In this document: piece by piece, positions 19,794-29,453 of the stretch
How positions within the stretch are numbered: position 1 is the first letter of the stretch
Layout of the letters: every line of letters starts with the position of its first letter
DNA from: Chromatiaceae bacterium
Lineage (GTDB): Bacteria > Pseudomonadota > Gammaproteobacteria > Chromatiales > Chromatiaceae
Assembly: GCA_026984455.1 (NCBI GenBank)
Contig: JALSSC010000072.1
Coordinates: forward strand, 1 to 64,000
DNA length: 64,000 nt
Direction of reading: 5' to 3'
Translations under genes and position numbers: made by a program
The notes under the pieces: model-generated
The model's input: only the letters and a program-made list of their open reading frames with translations
Told to the model about the DNA's origin: nothing
The model's database searches: none

Positions 19794-21476
19794 ATGCGGA
19801 TATCGGGCCCCTGGGTGCGTCGCTCGCCCTGGACGCGGATGCGATGGCTCCCCCCCGTGGTACCGGGCCCGGACCAGCTCGCCGTGCTGGCCGCGTCACC
19901 CTGGCCGGAGTTCCAGCGTTGGCTGTCCGTCAGCGCTCTGACCTCGACGAAGACCTGGTGGGCCATGCGCCGGTCCGCCCTGAGAATGACGGCCCCACCG
20001 CGCCTGAGTCTGCTGATGCCGGTCCACGACACGGTACCCGGAGAGCTGATCGAGGCGGTGGCATCGATCCGCCGCCAGGCCTATCCCTTTTGGGAGATCT
20101 GCATCGTCGATGACGGCAGTCGGAGGGCGGACACCCTGGCGGCCCTCGACGCCGTGAGCCAGGACCCGCGGATCCGGCTGTGGCGGCATCCGCTTAGCCT
20201 GGGGATCTCCGCGGCGACGAACCGCGCCCTCGCCGGGGCCTCGGGCGATTTCGTGGCGTTCGTGGATCACGACGACCGGCTCACCCCCGACGCCCTGTGG
20301 TGGGTGGCGGAGACCCTCCACCGGGAACCCGACTGCGATCTGGTCTACAGTGACCGGGATATGCTGGATGCGCAGGGACAACGGGTGATGTATCTGTTGA
20401 AACCCGCCTGGTCTCCGGAGTCTCTGCTGAGCGGGAACTACCTGTTCCACCTGGTGACCTGCCGCCGATCACTGCTCGAACACCTGGGTGGACTGCGCTC
20501 CGAATACGACGGCTCCCAGGACTACGACCTGATGCTGCGTCTGGCCGAAACGGATCCGAAGGTGAGGCATATCCCGCGGGTACTCTACGACTGGCGGCAG
20601 AGCGCCGCCTCCATCTCCACCGACGACGAACACAAGGCCTATGTGTTCAGCGCGGGCATGGCGGCCCTTGCGGCCGCCATGGAACGGCGCGGCTTCCGCT
20701 GCCCGGTCTCGGAGTTGAAGGGTCTGTGGCGTGGCAACTACCGTGTCCACCTGCCCCGCCCCGCCGCATCGCGCTGGAAGCTGTTGCCCCTGACACGGGC
20801 GGATCTCCCGGCCTACCGTGACCGTCTGTTGCGGGCCTTGGTGACATGCCGGGACGGGCAACGCCTGGTGGTGCTCGGTCCGGGGGTCGAGCCGATGGAT
20901 GGAGATGCCTTGGCGGAACTCGTCGCCTGGCTGGACCTGCCCGGGGTGATCGCCGCGACCGGCCGGGTGACGAATCCAGAGGATCGCTATCTGCACGCAG
21001 GCCTGGTGCACCGGCCTTCTGGGATACCCCTCCCGCTGTATCTGGGACATCCGGACTCCGATCCCGGATACCTGGCCTTCGCCTGGGTGTTGCGCAACAT
21101 CAGCGCGCCCCACCCGCTGTGCCTGGCCCTGAACGCGGCGGAGTTCAGGCCTTTGCTGGAAGAGGCCGCCGCCTTCGAGGGGCCCCATGCCCTCCTCCAA
21201 GCGATGCTGCGCGGGATCGGCCGTGGGAAAAGGGCGGTCTTCGTGCCTTTCGCCCGCTTCACCGGCAGAGACGAGGAACCATTCGTCACTCCCTGGTCCC
21301 CTGGCGAGGCGCAGCTGTTCGCTCATCGCTGGGGGCGGTGGTTGCGGGAAGGGGATCCCTGTTATCACCCAGCCCTGAGCCTCGATGAGGTGGACTGCCG
21401 TCTGCGTGAAACGGCCGATTTTCCGTCCGTACTGCCGATCGCCCGCTGCGGCTATGGAGCGCATGCTTCGCTGTAG
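19794..21476 (+). CDS. Family 2 glycosyltransferase with a partial second domain
   Basis: About 560 residues. The first half is a complete GT2 A-fold: RLSLLMPVHDT at its start, VDDGS, the DHDD metal motif and SQDYDLMLRL. The second half resembles the C-terminal part of a further GT2 domain (LHAGLVHRP, then RNISAPHPLCLAL) but lacks that domain's own nucleotide-binding start, so it looks degenerate or truncated. Such proteins build O-antigen or exopolysaccharide. It stands alone, away from any polysaccharide cluster, between inverted repeat copies, which suggests an acquired gene. The start is uncertain: GTG at 19701 lies within a repeat, and ATG 19794 or 19839 are alternatives, none with a good ribosome site. 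Confidence 0.72.
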   Translation: MRISGPWVRRSPWTRMRWLPPVVPGPDQLAVLAASPWPEFQRWLSVSALTSTKTWWAMRRSALRMTAPPRLSLLMPVHDTVPGELIEAVASIRRQAYPFWEICIVDDGSRRADTLAALDAVSQDPRIRLWRHPLSLGISAATNRALAGASGDFVAFVDHDDRLTPDALWWVAETLHREPDCDLVYSDRDMLDAQGQRVMYLLKPAWSPESLLSGNYLFHLVTCRRSLLEHLGGLRSEYDGSQDYDLMLRLAETDPKVRHIPRVLYDWRQSAASISTDDEHKAYVFSAGMAALAAAMERRGFRCPVSELKGLWRGNYRVHLPRPAASRWKLLPLTRADLPAYRDRLLRALVTCRDGQRLVVLGPGVEPMDGDALAELVAWLDLPGVIAATGRVTNPEDRYLHAGLVHRPSGIPLPLYLGHPDSDPGYLAFAWVLRNISAPHPLCLALNAAEFRPLLEEAAAFEGPHALLQAMLRGIGRGKRAVFVPFARFTGRDEEPFVTPWSPGEAQLFAHRWGRWLREGDPCYHPALSLDEVDCRLRETADFPSVLPIARCGYGAHASL

Positions 21477-21850
21477 ATACTCTGTTCATTGTCAACCCCC
21501 GGGGATGTGCCGGAGTCACAAACTCGATGTATCGGGCAGCGGCCCGTGTTGGGAAGGTGGCGCTGTCGAAGTCGGCGTCACGACGGGGCATGCGGTGGGT
21601 GGCAGGAGTGGTCCGCGCATGACTGCACAGACCGGCTGGATCTTCTTCAGTCCGGATATTCGTCGGCATGGGCGAAGAAGGTGGGGCACGAGGAACGCCC
21701 TTGAAACACGACATATTCACGTGCGGCGGGTATGCAAGGCGCGGCTTCCGCTGTGACCCGGCGTGGCCACTCTGTTCAGGAGTCGTCGCGGCTGCAGCCG
21801 CACCCACGCAGCGCGCTTTCGCAGGAGGGCGCGGGGCCGCGGGTGTGGAA
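21477..21850. other. Intergenic region after the glycosyltransferase
   Basis: A 374-base stretch without a convincing gene. It contains the inverted REP-like copy C near 21758-21803 and a short palindrome CGGCTGCAGCCG just after. It is convergent between the glycosyltransferase and the TonB receptor, yet no clear Rho-independent terminator was found. Confidence 0.5.
21758..21803 (-). repeat. REP-like repeat, copy C (inverted)
   Basis: On the minus strand this reads AGCCGCGACGACTCCTGAAC then AGAGTGGCCACGCCGGG. It agrees with copy A over the AGCCGCGACGACTCCTG and GTGGCCACG blocks. It is inverted relative to copy B, so the pair brackets the glycosyltransferase. Confidence 0.55.
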
Positions 21851-23893
21851 TCAAAAATTCCACCGCCCCTGCAGGTACCAGCCCCGCGGGATCTGGGTGC
21901 TTTGGATGTTGCCGGATTCGTCACGGAACTCCGGGTGGGCCTTGTCCAAGAGGTCCTGACCCACCAGGGCCAGCTCCATCCCCTCATGGGGCCGCCAGGC
22001 GAGATGAATATCCAGGCTCCAGTAGGCGGGAATGCCCTCACTGGGGGCATCGAGCCCGTCCGTATAACGCAACCAGAGATCCAGGTCCAGGGCGGCCGAG
22101 AGGTCATAGGTGCTGCGCAGGCTCAATTGTTGCCGGGGGGTCTGGCGCTCTCCCGCCCGGGCAAGGGGATCACGGCTCTCGGGACGCGGGGCCAGATGGA
22201 GCCGCGCATAGGTGTAGGCGAGCTGCCAGCGCCAGTCGGGCCGGGGACGCCAGTCCGCCGCCAGTTCCAGGCCATAGCTGTGGCCGTCCATCAGATTTCC
22301 CAGGGTGAGGGGGGCCGTGAGATGATCCAGGCGGGGGGCAAGGCGCAGGGATCGCGGCTCGATGGTGCGCAGGTTCCGGTAATCGTTGTAGTAGCCGGAC
22401 AGGTCGAGCGAGAGCCAGGCATCGAGCCGCCAACGCCATCCCAGTTCGTAGGCGTTGAGCACCTCCGAGTCGAAGCCGGGGGTGTTGTTCCCTTCCAGGA
22501 CCAGCCAGACGGGCAGGGGCCGCTGGGGTGGCTGGGCGGGAAGGGTCTGATACAGGGCCGACAGATTCCGCTCGCTGCGCGAGGGGGTGCGTACCGCCCG
22601 CGAGGCCGCGGCCCACAGAGACCCCTGGGGGGACAGGCGCCAGAACAGGCGGGCCGAGGGCTGGAACTCCCAGCCGCTGAAGTCGTTCCTGTCCATCCGC
22701 GCCCCCAGGTCGAGCCGCCAGGCGCTATCCAACCGGATCTGGTCCTGGATGAAGGCGCTGAACCATTGATGGGTGCTGTCGGCCGGGCTCATCCACAGGA
22801 TGTCGCTTCTTTCCACGGTGTCCCGCACCCGCCGGTAGCCCCCGCCCAGCATCCACTGGTGCATGCCGCTCGGGGCGAATCGGTGCTGAAAATCCAGGTC
22901 CAGGGTGCGGGTCTCGCTGTGGGACTCCTGCTGGTAGGCGTAGTCGAAATAGACTTGCAGGGTGCTGACGGCGGTGTCTGCGTGGGCCCGCGACCAACGC
23001 CCCAGGAGGTGGCCGCCGTCGCTGCGATTCGTTTCCTGATGGACGTCGCTGCCCCCTTGGGGCAGGGGCGTCTGAATCGATTGGTCTTTGTGGTTGCGAT
23101 ACCATTCACCCAGGACGGCGTAACTGTCGTTGGCCCCAAGGAAACCGTCGGCGCGAAAACCCAGCCGGCCACCGTGCCAGGCGTCGTGTGCGGGGATCCC
23201 TGCGAAGGTCTCACCGTCGGCCTGATCCCGGTATTTGCCATAGATGCGATAACTGCCGCCCTTGCCCAGGGCACCGCCATGCCGAACACCGAGGATGCCG
23301 CGTTTGGGGTCACCCAGACTGAGGGTGGCGAGGTTGCCCCGGGTGTCCTCGGCCGAACGGGTGATGATATTGATCACCCCGTTGACCGCATTGGCCCCCC
23401 AGGCCGCCGCCCCGGGACCCCGGATCACCTCGATCCGTTCGATGTCTTCCATCAGGGCGTCCTGGACGTTCCAATAGGTCCCGGAAAACAGTGGGCTGTA
23501 GACGGTGCGTCCGTCCATGAGCACCAGGAGCTTGTTGGCGAAGCGACCGTTGAATCCCCGTGCGCTCACCGCCCAGGTACTGGCGTTGATGCGCGCCACG
23601 TTCAATCCCGGCACCATGCGCAGGGCCTCGGGGATACTGCTGGCCCCGGAGCGGCGGATATCGTCACGGCTCACCACGAACACCGCCGCGGCGCTGTCGG
23701 CCACCGATTGGGGCTGACGGGTGGCGATGGATACCGGGGTCTGGGCCAGCTCCTCCAGACTCAGGGTCTTGAGGCGTTTGGTGTCGGTGGCCCCCACGGC
23801 GAGGGGCAGGCCCAGGATGAGGCCGCCGAGCCCCCACCAGAGGCCGGTGTCTCTCCGCAGGGCCTTACGCAGGTATCTGGTCGTCATGATCAT
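21851..23893 (-). CDS. TonB-dependent outer-membrane receptor 1 of the signalling island
   Basis: A 680-residue TonB-dependent receptor. A signal peptide ends near VGA (about residue 34). A short [16 protein letters not shown] linker is followed by the plug domain ([40 protein letters not shown]) and a 22-strand barrel ending in an aromatic WNF. The ligand is unknown. It lies downstream of a CHASE8-like kinase gene with a 29-base overlap and is the last gene of the island. Its plug is strikingly similar to that of the second receptor at 32787-34865, so the two are paralogues. GGAG lies six bases before the ATG at 23893; ATG 23887 is an alternative. Confidence 0.88.
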   Translation of the reverse strand: MIMTTRYLRKALRRDTGLWWGLGGLILGLPLAVGATDTKRLKTLSLEELAQTPVSIATRQPQSVADSAAAVFVVSRDDIRRSGASSIPEALRMVPGLNVARINASTWAVSARGFNGRFANKLLVLMDGRTVYSPLFSGTYWNVQDALMEDIERIEVIRGPGAAAWGANAVNGVINIITRSAEDTRGNLATLSLGDPKRGILGVRHGGALGKGGSYRIYGKYRDQADGETFAGIPAHDAWHGGRLGFRADGFLGANDSYAVLGEWYRNHKDQSIQTPLPQGGSDVHQETNRSDGGHLLGRWSRAHADTAVSTLQVYFDYAYQQESHSETRTLDLDFQHRFAPSGMHQWMLGGGYRRVRDTVERSDILWMSPADSTHQWFSAFIQDQIRLDSAWRLDLGARMDRNDFSGWEFQPSARLFWRLSPQGSLWAAASRAVRTPSRSERNLSALYQTLPAQPPQRPLPVWLVLEGNNTPGFDSEVLNAYELGWRWRLDAWLSLDLSGYYNDYRNLRTIEPRSLRLAPRLDHLTAPLTLGNLMDGHSYGLELAADWRPRPDWRWQLAYTYARLHLAPRPESRDPLARAGERQTPRQQLSLRSTYDLSAALDLDLWLRYTDGLDAPSEGIPAYWSLDIHLAWRPHEGMELALVGQDLLDKAHPEFRDESGNIQSTQIPRGWYLQGRWNF

Positions 23894-26672
23894 GATGCTC
23901 TCCCGGTCGGTCTGGGCTGATCGCCGCCGGGTCGGTTCCATCCCCGGCGATCTCCGTGAGTGCGGCCTCGGCCCGCCGGCAGGCGGGACCCAGGCGGGTA
24001 AAGAGGGTGGCGGCCTGTCCCAGTTCCTCCGCCCGTCCGGCCTGCTCCAGGTCACGGGCGAGGGCGCTCACCTCGATGAGCCCCAGGTTGGCGCTGGATG
24101 ACTTGAGGGCGTGGGCATGGCGGGCCAGGTGTTCCCCGTCGCCCGCCTCCAGGGCCTGGGCGATGGCCTCCAGCTCACCGGGCAGGGCCTCCCGGTAGAG
24201 GGTCACCACGCGGGTCAGCACATCCGCCCGGCCCGGGCGTTGCAAGGCGCGGATCCGGCGCAGGGCCGCGGGATCCAGGACCGCTCCCTCGTCGGGGAGG
24301 GGGGACGGCGGACTTTCGTCAGTCGTTGCCGGGGGAACGGAGCCTGTATGAAAGCGAAGCAGGATCTCCCTCAGGGCCTCCTGGGTGAAGGGCTTGCTCA
24401 GATAGTCGTCCATCCCCGCCGCCAGGCAGGCCTCCCGGGCCCCCTGGAGGGCGTTGGCGGTGAGGGCCACCACCGGCAGACGGTCCAGGCCCCGCCGGGC
24501 CTCGCTGAGACGCAGCTCCCGGGTGGCCTGATAGCCGTCCATCTCCGGCATCTCACAGTCCATGAGGACCAGATCGAAGCTACCCTCTTCCTGGAGGTGG
24601 GCCAGGGCCTGCCGGCCATTGGCGGCGGTCACCACCACACAGCCCAGGGCCTCCAGCATGCTGCGCGCCACCTCCTGGTTGACCAGGTTGTCCTCCGCCA
24701 CCAGGACGCGCATCCCCGCCGGGCGGGGCGCCCAGTCTTTCGCTGCAAACCGGTCAGGCCCGGCTCCGGACCTTGGATCGATCCCGCCGCGCAGGCACCC
24801 CAGGGTTGCCTGGCGTATCAGGGGCTTGCCCAACTGGCGGTCGATCCCATGCCCGTCGAGCCAGGCAGAGGTCTCGGGTGCACTCATGGGGCTGAGCAGG
24901 ATCCGTGGTGCTTGGGAGGTGTCTAGGGCGTTCAGGGCCTCCAGGACAGCCTCGCAGGCCTCCCCTTGGCGGTCCAACAAGATCCAGTCCCAAAGGGCGG
25001 CATGGACCGCCTCAAGGCAGGTCGGCACGTCCCGGCAGCGCCTGACCTGAACGGAGCAGGGTGCCAGCATCTCCTGGAGGACCCGGGCGAGGGTGTCACT
25101 GGAGGTGAACAGCAACAGGTGCCGGCCCACCAAGTCCTGGTCGCAGGGAGGGGGTCCGGCGTCGTGGCCGGTGGAGCCCAACCTGATATCAAACTCGAAC
25201 CGTGCGCCCTCGCCGGGCTGGCTCTGGACGCCGATATGCCCGCCCATGAGCCCAATCAACTGTTGAGAGATGGCCAGTCCCAGGCCGGTACCTCCGAAAC
25301 GCCGGGTGGTGGAATTGTCGGCTTGGGAGAAATGCTCGAAGATCCGTCCCTGAGTGGCCGGATCGATCCCGATACCCGTATCCTCCACCACGAATCCAAG
25401 TCGCACTTCCTGATCGTCGGCCGTCAGCCGCCGCGCCTCGACCCGGATCTCTCCCTCCTGGGTAAACTTGATGGCGTTGCCGATGAGATTGATCAGGACC
25501 TGGCGCAGGCGTCCGGGATCGCCGATCACTTGATTGGGCAGATCGGCCGCGAGTTCCAGATTCAGTTCCAGTCCCTTGTCCCAGGCCTGTTCGGCCAGGA
25601 GGGTACCTACGTCCTCCAATAGCGCATGCGGATCGAAGACCCGCCGTTCCAGCTCCAGGCGGCCCGCCTCCACCCGCGAGATGTCCAGGATGTCGTCGAT
25701 GATGACCAGCAGGGAACGCCCGGAGGCGTCGATGATGTCGGCGAAATGCCGCTGCCGTGGTGTCAGGTCGGTGTCGAGGAGCAGACGGGTCATGCCCAGG
25801 ACACCGTTCATCGGGGTGCGGATCTCGTGGCTCATGCTGGCCAGGAACAGGGACTTGGCCCGGTTGGCCTCGTCTGCGGCCTCTTTCGCCTCACGCAGTT
25901 CTTCCAGGGTGTGGGCCAGACGCTGGTCCCTTTCCTCAATCGAACCGAGCATGGTGTTGAAACCCTGGGCGAGTCGACCCAGCTCATCGTCGCCGAAGGG
26001 CCTCGCGCGGAGTCCATAGTCCTTGGTGCGCGAGACCTGGTGCATGGTCGTGGCCAGTTCGGTGATGGGCTCCGAGATGAACCGTTGCAGGCGGCTGGCG
26101 AGCAGCCAGGCCAGGAGTGCGGCGAGGGCCAGCACCAAGGCGGCGATCCCGAGCTGACGATAGAGCCCCTCGGTCAGGGGGGCCGTGTCCAGATGCAGGT
26201 CCAGGTAGCCCACTGTACGGCCATTCACTTTGATGATCTGATCCAGATCCAGATAGCCGTCGTGGAACACTGGAGCGGATGCGGCCGCCATCCACCGGGT
26301 CCCCTGTTCCCAGGCTCGGGCTTCCCGGCGGGCGATATCCTTCAACAAGGGGTTGTGAGGCATCCCCACATAGACCGCGAAAGGCCGCCCTGCGGGGGTG
26401 CGCAGTTCCGCCGAGATGACATCGGGTTCTTCCTTCAGGGCCTCCAGGATCTCTCGCGCCGCCGCCTCGTCGCCGAACACCAGGGCGGCGCTGGCATTGA
26501 TCCCCAGGACCCGCGCGAGGGTCGCGGCCGAGGCGGCCATGGCCGTGCGTTTGGACACGAAGTCCGTGACCACGAAGGTCATCGTCGCCGATAACAGGAC
26601 CACCAGACTGGTGACCAGGGCGATGGCGATCACTTTCCTACGGATGGGCAGGTCACGAATGAGGGGATTCAT
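23865..26672 (-). CDS. Hybrid histidine kinase 1 (CHASE8-like sensor, HAMP, HisKA, HATPase, REC-like, REC, HPt)
   Basis: A 935-residue inner-membrane kinase. TM1 (about 15-35) and TM2 (about 174-193) enclose a periplasmic region of the CHASE8 type ([19 protein letters not shown]). A HAMP domain follows (194-247), then HisKA with H282 in [13 protein letters not shown] and an HATPase with GTGLGLAIS. Two receiver-like domains come next. The first has lost the acidic pocket (FTSSD in place of VDDN) though LLD and GKP remain; the second is intact ([19 protein letters not shown]). The C-terminal HPt has its histidine in HAHALKSS. The layout resembles BarA. It overlaps the YfiR gene upstream by four bases and the TonB receptor downstream by 29. 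Confidence 0.9.
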   Translation of the reverse strand: MNPLIRDLPIRRKVIAIALVTSLVVLLSATMTFVVTDFVSKRTAMAASAATLARVLGINASAALVFGDEAAAREILEALKEEPDVISAELRTPAGRPFAVYVGMPHNPLLKDIARREARAWEQGTRWMAAASAPVFHDGYLDLDQIIKVNGRTVGYLDLHLDTAPLTEGLYRQLGIAALVLALAALLAWLLASRLQRFISEPITELATTMHQVSRTKDYGLRARPFGDDELGRLAQGFNTMLGSIEERDQRLAHTLEELREAKEAADEANRAKSLFLASMSHEIRTPMNGVLGMTRLLLDTDLTPRQRHFADIIDASGRSLLVIIDDILDISRVEAGRLELERRVFDPHALLEDVGTLLAEQAWDKGLELNLELAADLPNQVIGDPGRLRQVLINLIGNAIKFTQEGEIRVEARRLTADDQEVRLGFVVEDTGIGIDPATQGRIFEHFSQADNSTTRRFGGTGLGLAISQQLIGLMGGHIGVQSQPGEGARFEFDIRLGSTGHDAGPPPCDQDLVGRHLLLFTSSDTLARVLQEMLAPCSVQVRRCRDVPTCLEAVHAALWDWILLDRQGEACEAVLEALNALDTSQAPRILLSPMSAPETSAWLDGHGIDRQLGKPLIRQATLGCLRGGIDPRSGAGPDRFAAKDWAPRPAGMRVLVAEDNLVNQEVARSMLEALGCVVVTAANGRQALAHLQEEGSFDLVLMDCEMPEMDGYQATRELRLSEARRGLDRLPVVALTANALQGAREACLAAGMDDYLSKPFTQEALREILLRFHTGSVPPATTDESPPSPLPDEGAVLDPAALRRIRALQRPGRADVLTRVVTLYREALPGELEAIAQALEAGDGEHLARHAHALKSSSANLGLIEVSALARDLEQAGRAEELGQAATLFTRLGPACRRAEAALTEIAGDGTDPAAISPDRPGEHHDHDDQIPA

Positions 26673-27199
26673 GGTGCCTCCTTCACCAGGGTGGCGATAC
26701 GCAACAACTTGGAGCTGATGCGGATACCCGCCGCTTCCGCCGTCCGACGGGCGATCAAGGGGCGGATACGGCGTTCATGGGGGACCAGGGCGATCATCCC
26801 GCCCTGGCGCAGAAAGGCGCGGGTCTCGCCCACGGTGAGGACGCCGTGTCGTGGCAGGGGGGCGCGGAGGTCCACTTCCGCGGAGACGAAGAGGATCTGG
26901 CAATGACTATGATCCCGGGCCCCGGCCGGCGCCAGTCTCAGGGGATGTCCGTTCACCACCTCACCGCGGAGCAGATCGGCAAGCAGCGGGCGCACCGGGC
27001 TGGTGCCCCAGATGCAATAGTACAGGGGTGACCTGGGGGACTCGAAGGCGTCCCGCGGCCAGGTGACGAAATTGGCGAAATTGTAGAGAAAGGCCGCCTT
27101 GACCTCGTTCACCCTCAGTTCCGCGCCTGCCGTCCATCCGGGCAGCCAGCATCCGAGAAGGAAGAGCAGGCCGATACTCCCGGGGCCACCGAGGCTCAT
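26669..27199 (-). CDS. YfiR/DUF4154-family periplasmic protein 1
   Basis: A 176-residue exported protein of the DUF4154 (YfiR) family. A signal peptide ends near TAGA. The family pattern starts [16 protein letters not shown], and the conserved cysteine pair is present (C62 in YYCIWG and C100 in [11 protein letters not shown]). In Pseudomonas, YfiR binds the periplasmic CHASE8 region of the cyclase YfiN and keeps it off. Here the gene overlaps a CHASE8-like histidine kinase by four bases (ATGA), so I infer that it is that kinase's periplasmic partner. A strong GGAGGAAT ribosome site fixes the start at 27199. Confidence 0.85.
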   Translation of the reverse strand: MSLGGPGSIGLLFLLGCWLPGWTAGAELRVNEVKAAFLYNFANFVTWPRDAFESPRSPLYYCIWGTSPVRPLLADLLRGEVVNGHPLRLAPAGARDHSHCQILFVSAEVDLRAPLPRHGVLTVGETRAFLRQGGMIALVPHERRIRPLIARRTAEAAGIRISSKLLRIATLVKEAP

Positions 27200-27267
27200 G
27201 GCATTCCTCCATCGGCCAGGACGGTAGGACCTCCTCCCCATGGGCCCAGCGCGAAGCCGATGCCGGA

Positions 27268-29397
27268 TCATGCCCGTGAGACCGCCTTCGGCGGGGTCTG
27301 GGCCGTCAGCCTCTCGCCGAAGGCGTCGGCCGGCATCGGCCGCCCGAACAGGAATCCCTGGATCAGGTCGCAGCCCTCGGCGGCGAGGAAATCGCGCTGC
27401 GCTGGTTTTTCCACCCCTTCGGCGATCAGGGTCAGGCCGAGGTTGTGGCCCAGGGCGATGACCGCCTTGATGATGGCCGCGTCATGATCGTCGCAGGTCA
27501 GGTCGCGGATGAAACTGCGGTCGATCTTGAGGCTGTCCAGGGGAAAACGCTGGAGATAGGTGAGGGACGAATATCCGGTGCCGAAGTCGTCCACCGAGAG
27601 CCGGGCGCCCAACGCCTTGAGGTCGTCCAGGACACGCATGCTGGCCGGCAGGTCGCCCATGAGGGTGCCTTCGGTGAGTTCCAGTTCGAGCAGGCCCGGG
27701 GTGAGGCCGCTGTCTTTCAGGGCGCGCTCGATACAGGCCACGAGGTCATGACGCCTGAACTGGAGGGGCGAGAGATTGACCCCGAGGTGCAGTGGGTGAC
27801 CAAGGGATTCCCATTCCCGGGCCTGACGGCAGGCCGTGTTCAGGACCCATTCGCCGATGGGGATGATCAAACCGGTCTCTTCTGCAAGGGGGATAAATTG
27901 TGCGGGGGAGACCTCGCCCAGTTCGGTATCGTTCCAGCGCAGCAGGGCCTCCACACCGATGATACGGCCACCGTCCACCGTCACCTGGGGTTGGTAGTGA
28001 AGTCGTAGGCCCTCCTCTTCCAGGGCCCGGCGCAGGCGGGTCTCCAGGGTCAGGCGTTGTCTGACCCGGGCGTTCATGTCGGCGGAATAGAAGGCCAGCT
28101 GATTGCCTTCGCGTTGTTTGGCGTGGCGCAGGGCGCTGTCGGCGCTGCGCAGCAGGGTGTCCCGGTCGCGCCCGTCCTCGGGGTAGAGGGCGGCGCCGAT
28201 GGATGCGTTGAGATAGAACTCCTGGCCATGGATCCTGAAGACACGGGCCAGATCGGTGAGCAGGCGCTGGGCGATCTCGGCCACGACCTGGGTATTCGTC
28301 AGCTGCGAGACCAGGATGGTGAATTCGTCGCCCCCCAGATGTGAGACCTCGAACAAGGTGCCGCCGCGGCCCACCAGGTCACTGTGGCGCAGGCTTCGCT
28401 CCAGGCGTTGGGCCACCTCTTTGAGTACCTCGTCGCCCAGCTCGTGACCCAGGGTCTCGTTGATTTGCTGGAAGCGGTCCAGATCCAGGTAGAGCAGGGC
28501 CAGAACCTTGCCCGTGCGCTCGGCGTGGCGCAGCTCCAGGTCGGTCTGTTCCTGGAACAGGCGCCGGTTGGGGAGGTTGGTGAGGGGATCGTAGTAGGCG
28601 AGATGGCGGATACGCCGCTCGGTATCGTGGCGCTCGGTGATGTCCTGAACGGTGCCCCGCATGCGTATCGGACGTCCCCCGGAGTCGCGCACCACCTCAC
28701 CCTGTTCGTGTACGATGCGCAGGTGGCCCCCGGGGGTCTCGACGCGATGGTCCACGCTGTATTCGTCATCGCCCTGGAGGGCCTGTTCCACCGCCGCCTC
28801 TACCCGTGGGCGGTCTTCGGGGTGGACCCGGCCCAGAAAGCGGGTGTGGCTGGGGCGGAAACGGGCCGGGTCCAGGCCGAATATACGGTAGACCTCGGTC
28901 GACCACTCCACATCGCCGCTGGCGATGTCCCATTCCCAATGGCCCAGGCGGGCGATGCGCTGCGCCTCGGCGAGGCGGGCCTCACTGCGTTGCAGTTGGA
29001 TGAAGGCGGCCCGGGCGCGCAACAGATAGCGGACCCTGTGGCCGAGCAGGGGCCAGTTGATGGGCTTGGTGATGAAATCGGTGGCACCTTCCTCGTAGGC
29101 GCGTTCGATGGAAGCGGTGTCGTCGAGACCGGTGACCATGACCACGGTGATGGGCTCGCCCGCGTCGCGTGCCCGGATCCGCCGGCAGACCTCGAATCCG
29201 CTCAGGCCCGGCATCTGCACGTCCAGGAGGATGAGTTCCGGCGGGGTCCGGGCGATGACCTCCAGGGCCTGTTCCCCATCCGCCGCTGCTTCCACCCACA
29301 GACTCTGCTGCCGCAGGGCCTCGGTCATGAGCAGGCGCACGCCGGGATCGTCGTCCACCACCAGGATCCGGGGGTTTGGATGGCCGTGGGAAGTCAT
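27268..29397 (-). CDS. Response regulator with PAS, GGDEF and EAL domains
   Basis: A 709-residue cytoplasmic c-di-GMP enzyme. REC (about 10-120) has D16/D17, phospho-acceptor D59 and K111. A PAS domain (about 145-255) and GGDEF (about 265-425) follow, with an intact GGDEF motif at 355-359. An RHSD I-site at 337-340 is set off from it by a nine-residue insert. The EAL domain (about 440-695) has VEALLRW, ELTEG, DDFGTGYSS and the closing LIQGFLFGRPM, so the phosphodiesterase residues appear intact. It stands between the two TonB-YfiR-kinase sets and is the likely phosphorelay output. Net cyclase or phosphodiesterase direction cannot be told from sequence. Confidence 0.92.
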   Translation of the reverse strand: MTSHGHPNPRILVVDDDPGVRLLMTEALRQQSLWVEAAADGEQALEVIARTPPELILLDVQMPGLSGFEVCRRIRARDAGEPITVVMVTGLDDTASIERAYEEGATDFITKPINWPLLGHRVRYLLRARAAFIQLQRSEARLAEAQRIARLGHWEWDIASGDVEWSTEVYRIFGLDPARFRPSHTRFLGRVHPEDRPRVEAAVEQALQGDDEYSVDHRVETPGGHLRIVHEQGEVVRDSGGRPIRMRGTVQDITERHDTERRIRHLAYYDPLTNLPNRRLFQEQTDLELRHAERTGKVLALLYLDLDRFQQINETLGHELGDEVLKEVAQRLERSLRHSDLVGRGGTLFEVSHLGGDEFTILVSQLTNTQVVAEIAQRLLTDLARVFRIHGQEFYLNASIGAALYPEDGRDRDTLLRSADSALRHAKQREGNQLAFYSADMNARVRQRLTLETRLRRALEEEGLRLHYQPQVTVDGGRIIGVEALLRWNDTELGEVSPAQFIPLAEETGLIIPIGEWVLNTACRQAREWESLGHPLHLGVNLSPLQFRRHDLVACIERALKDSGLTPGLLELELTEGTLMGDLPASMRVLDDLKALGARLSVDDFGTGYSSLTYLQRFPLDSLKIDRSFIRDLTCDDHDAAIIKAVIALGHNLGLTLIAEGVEKPAQRDFLAAEGCDLIQGFLFGRPMPADAFGERLTAQTPPKAVSRA

Positions 29398-29453
29398 GGT
29401 GGTCGTTCCTTACAGTGTCGGTGTGTTTCCGGGGTGGGGCCCGTGTGCCGGGT

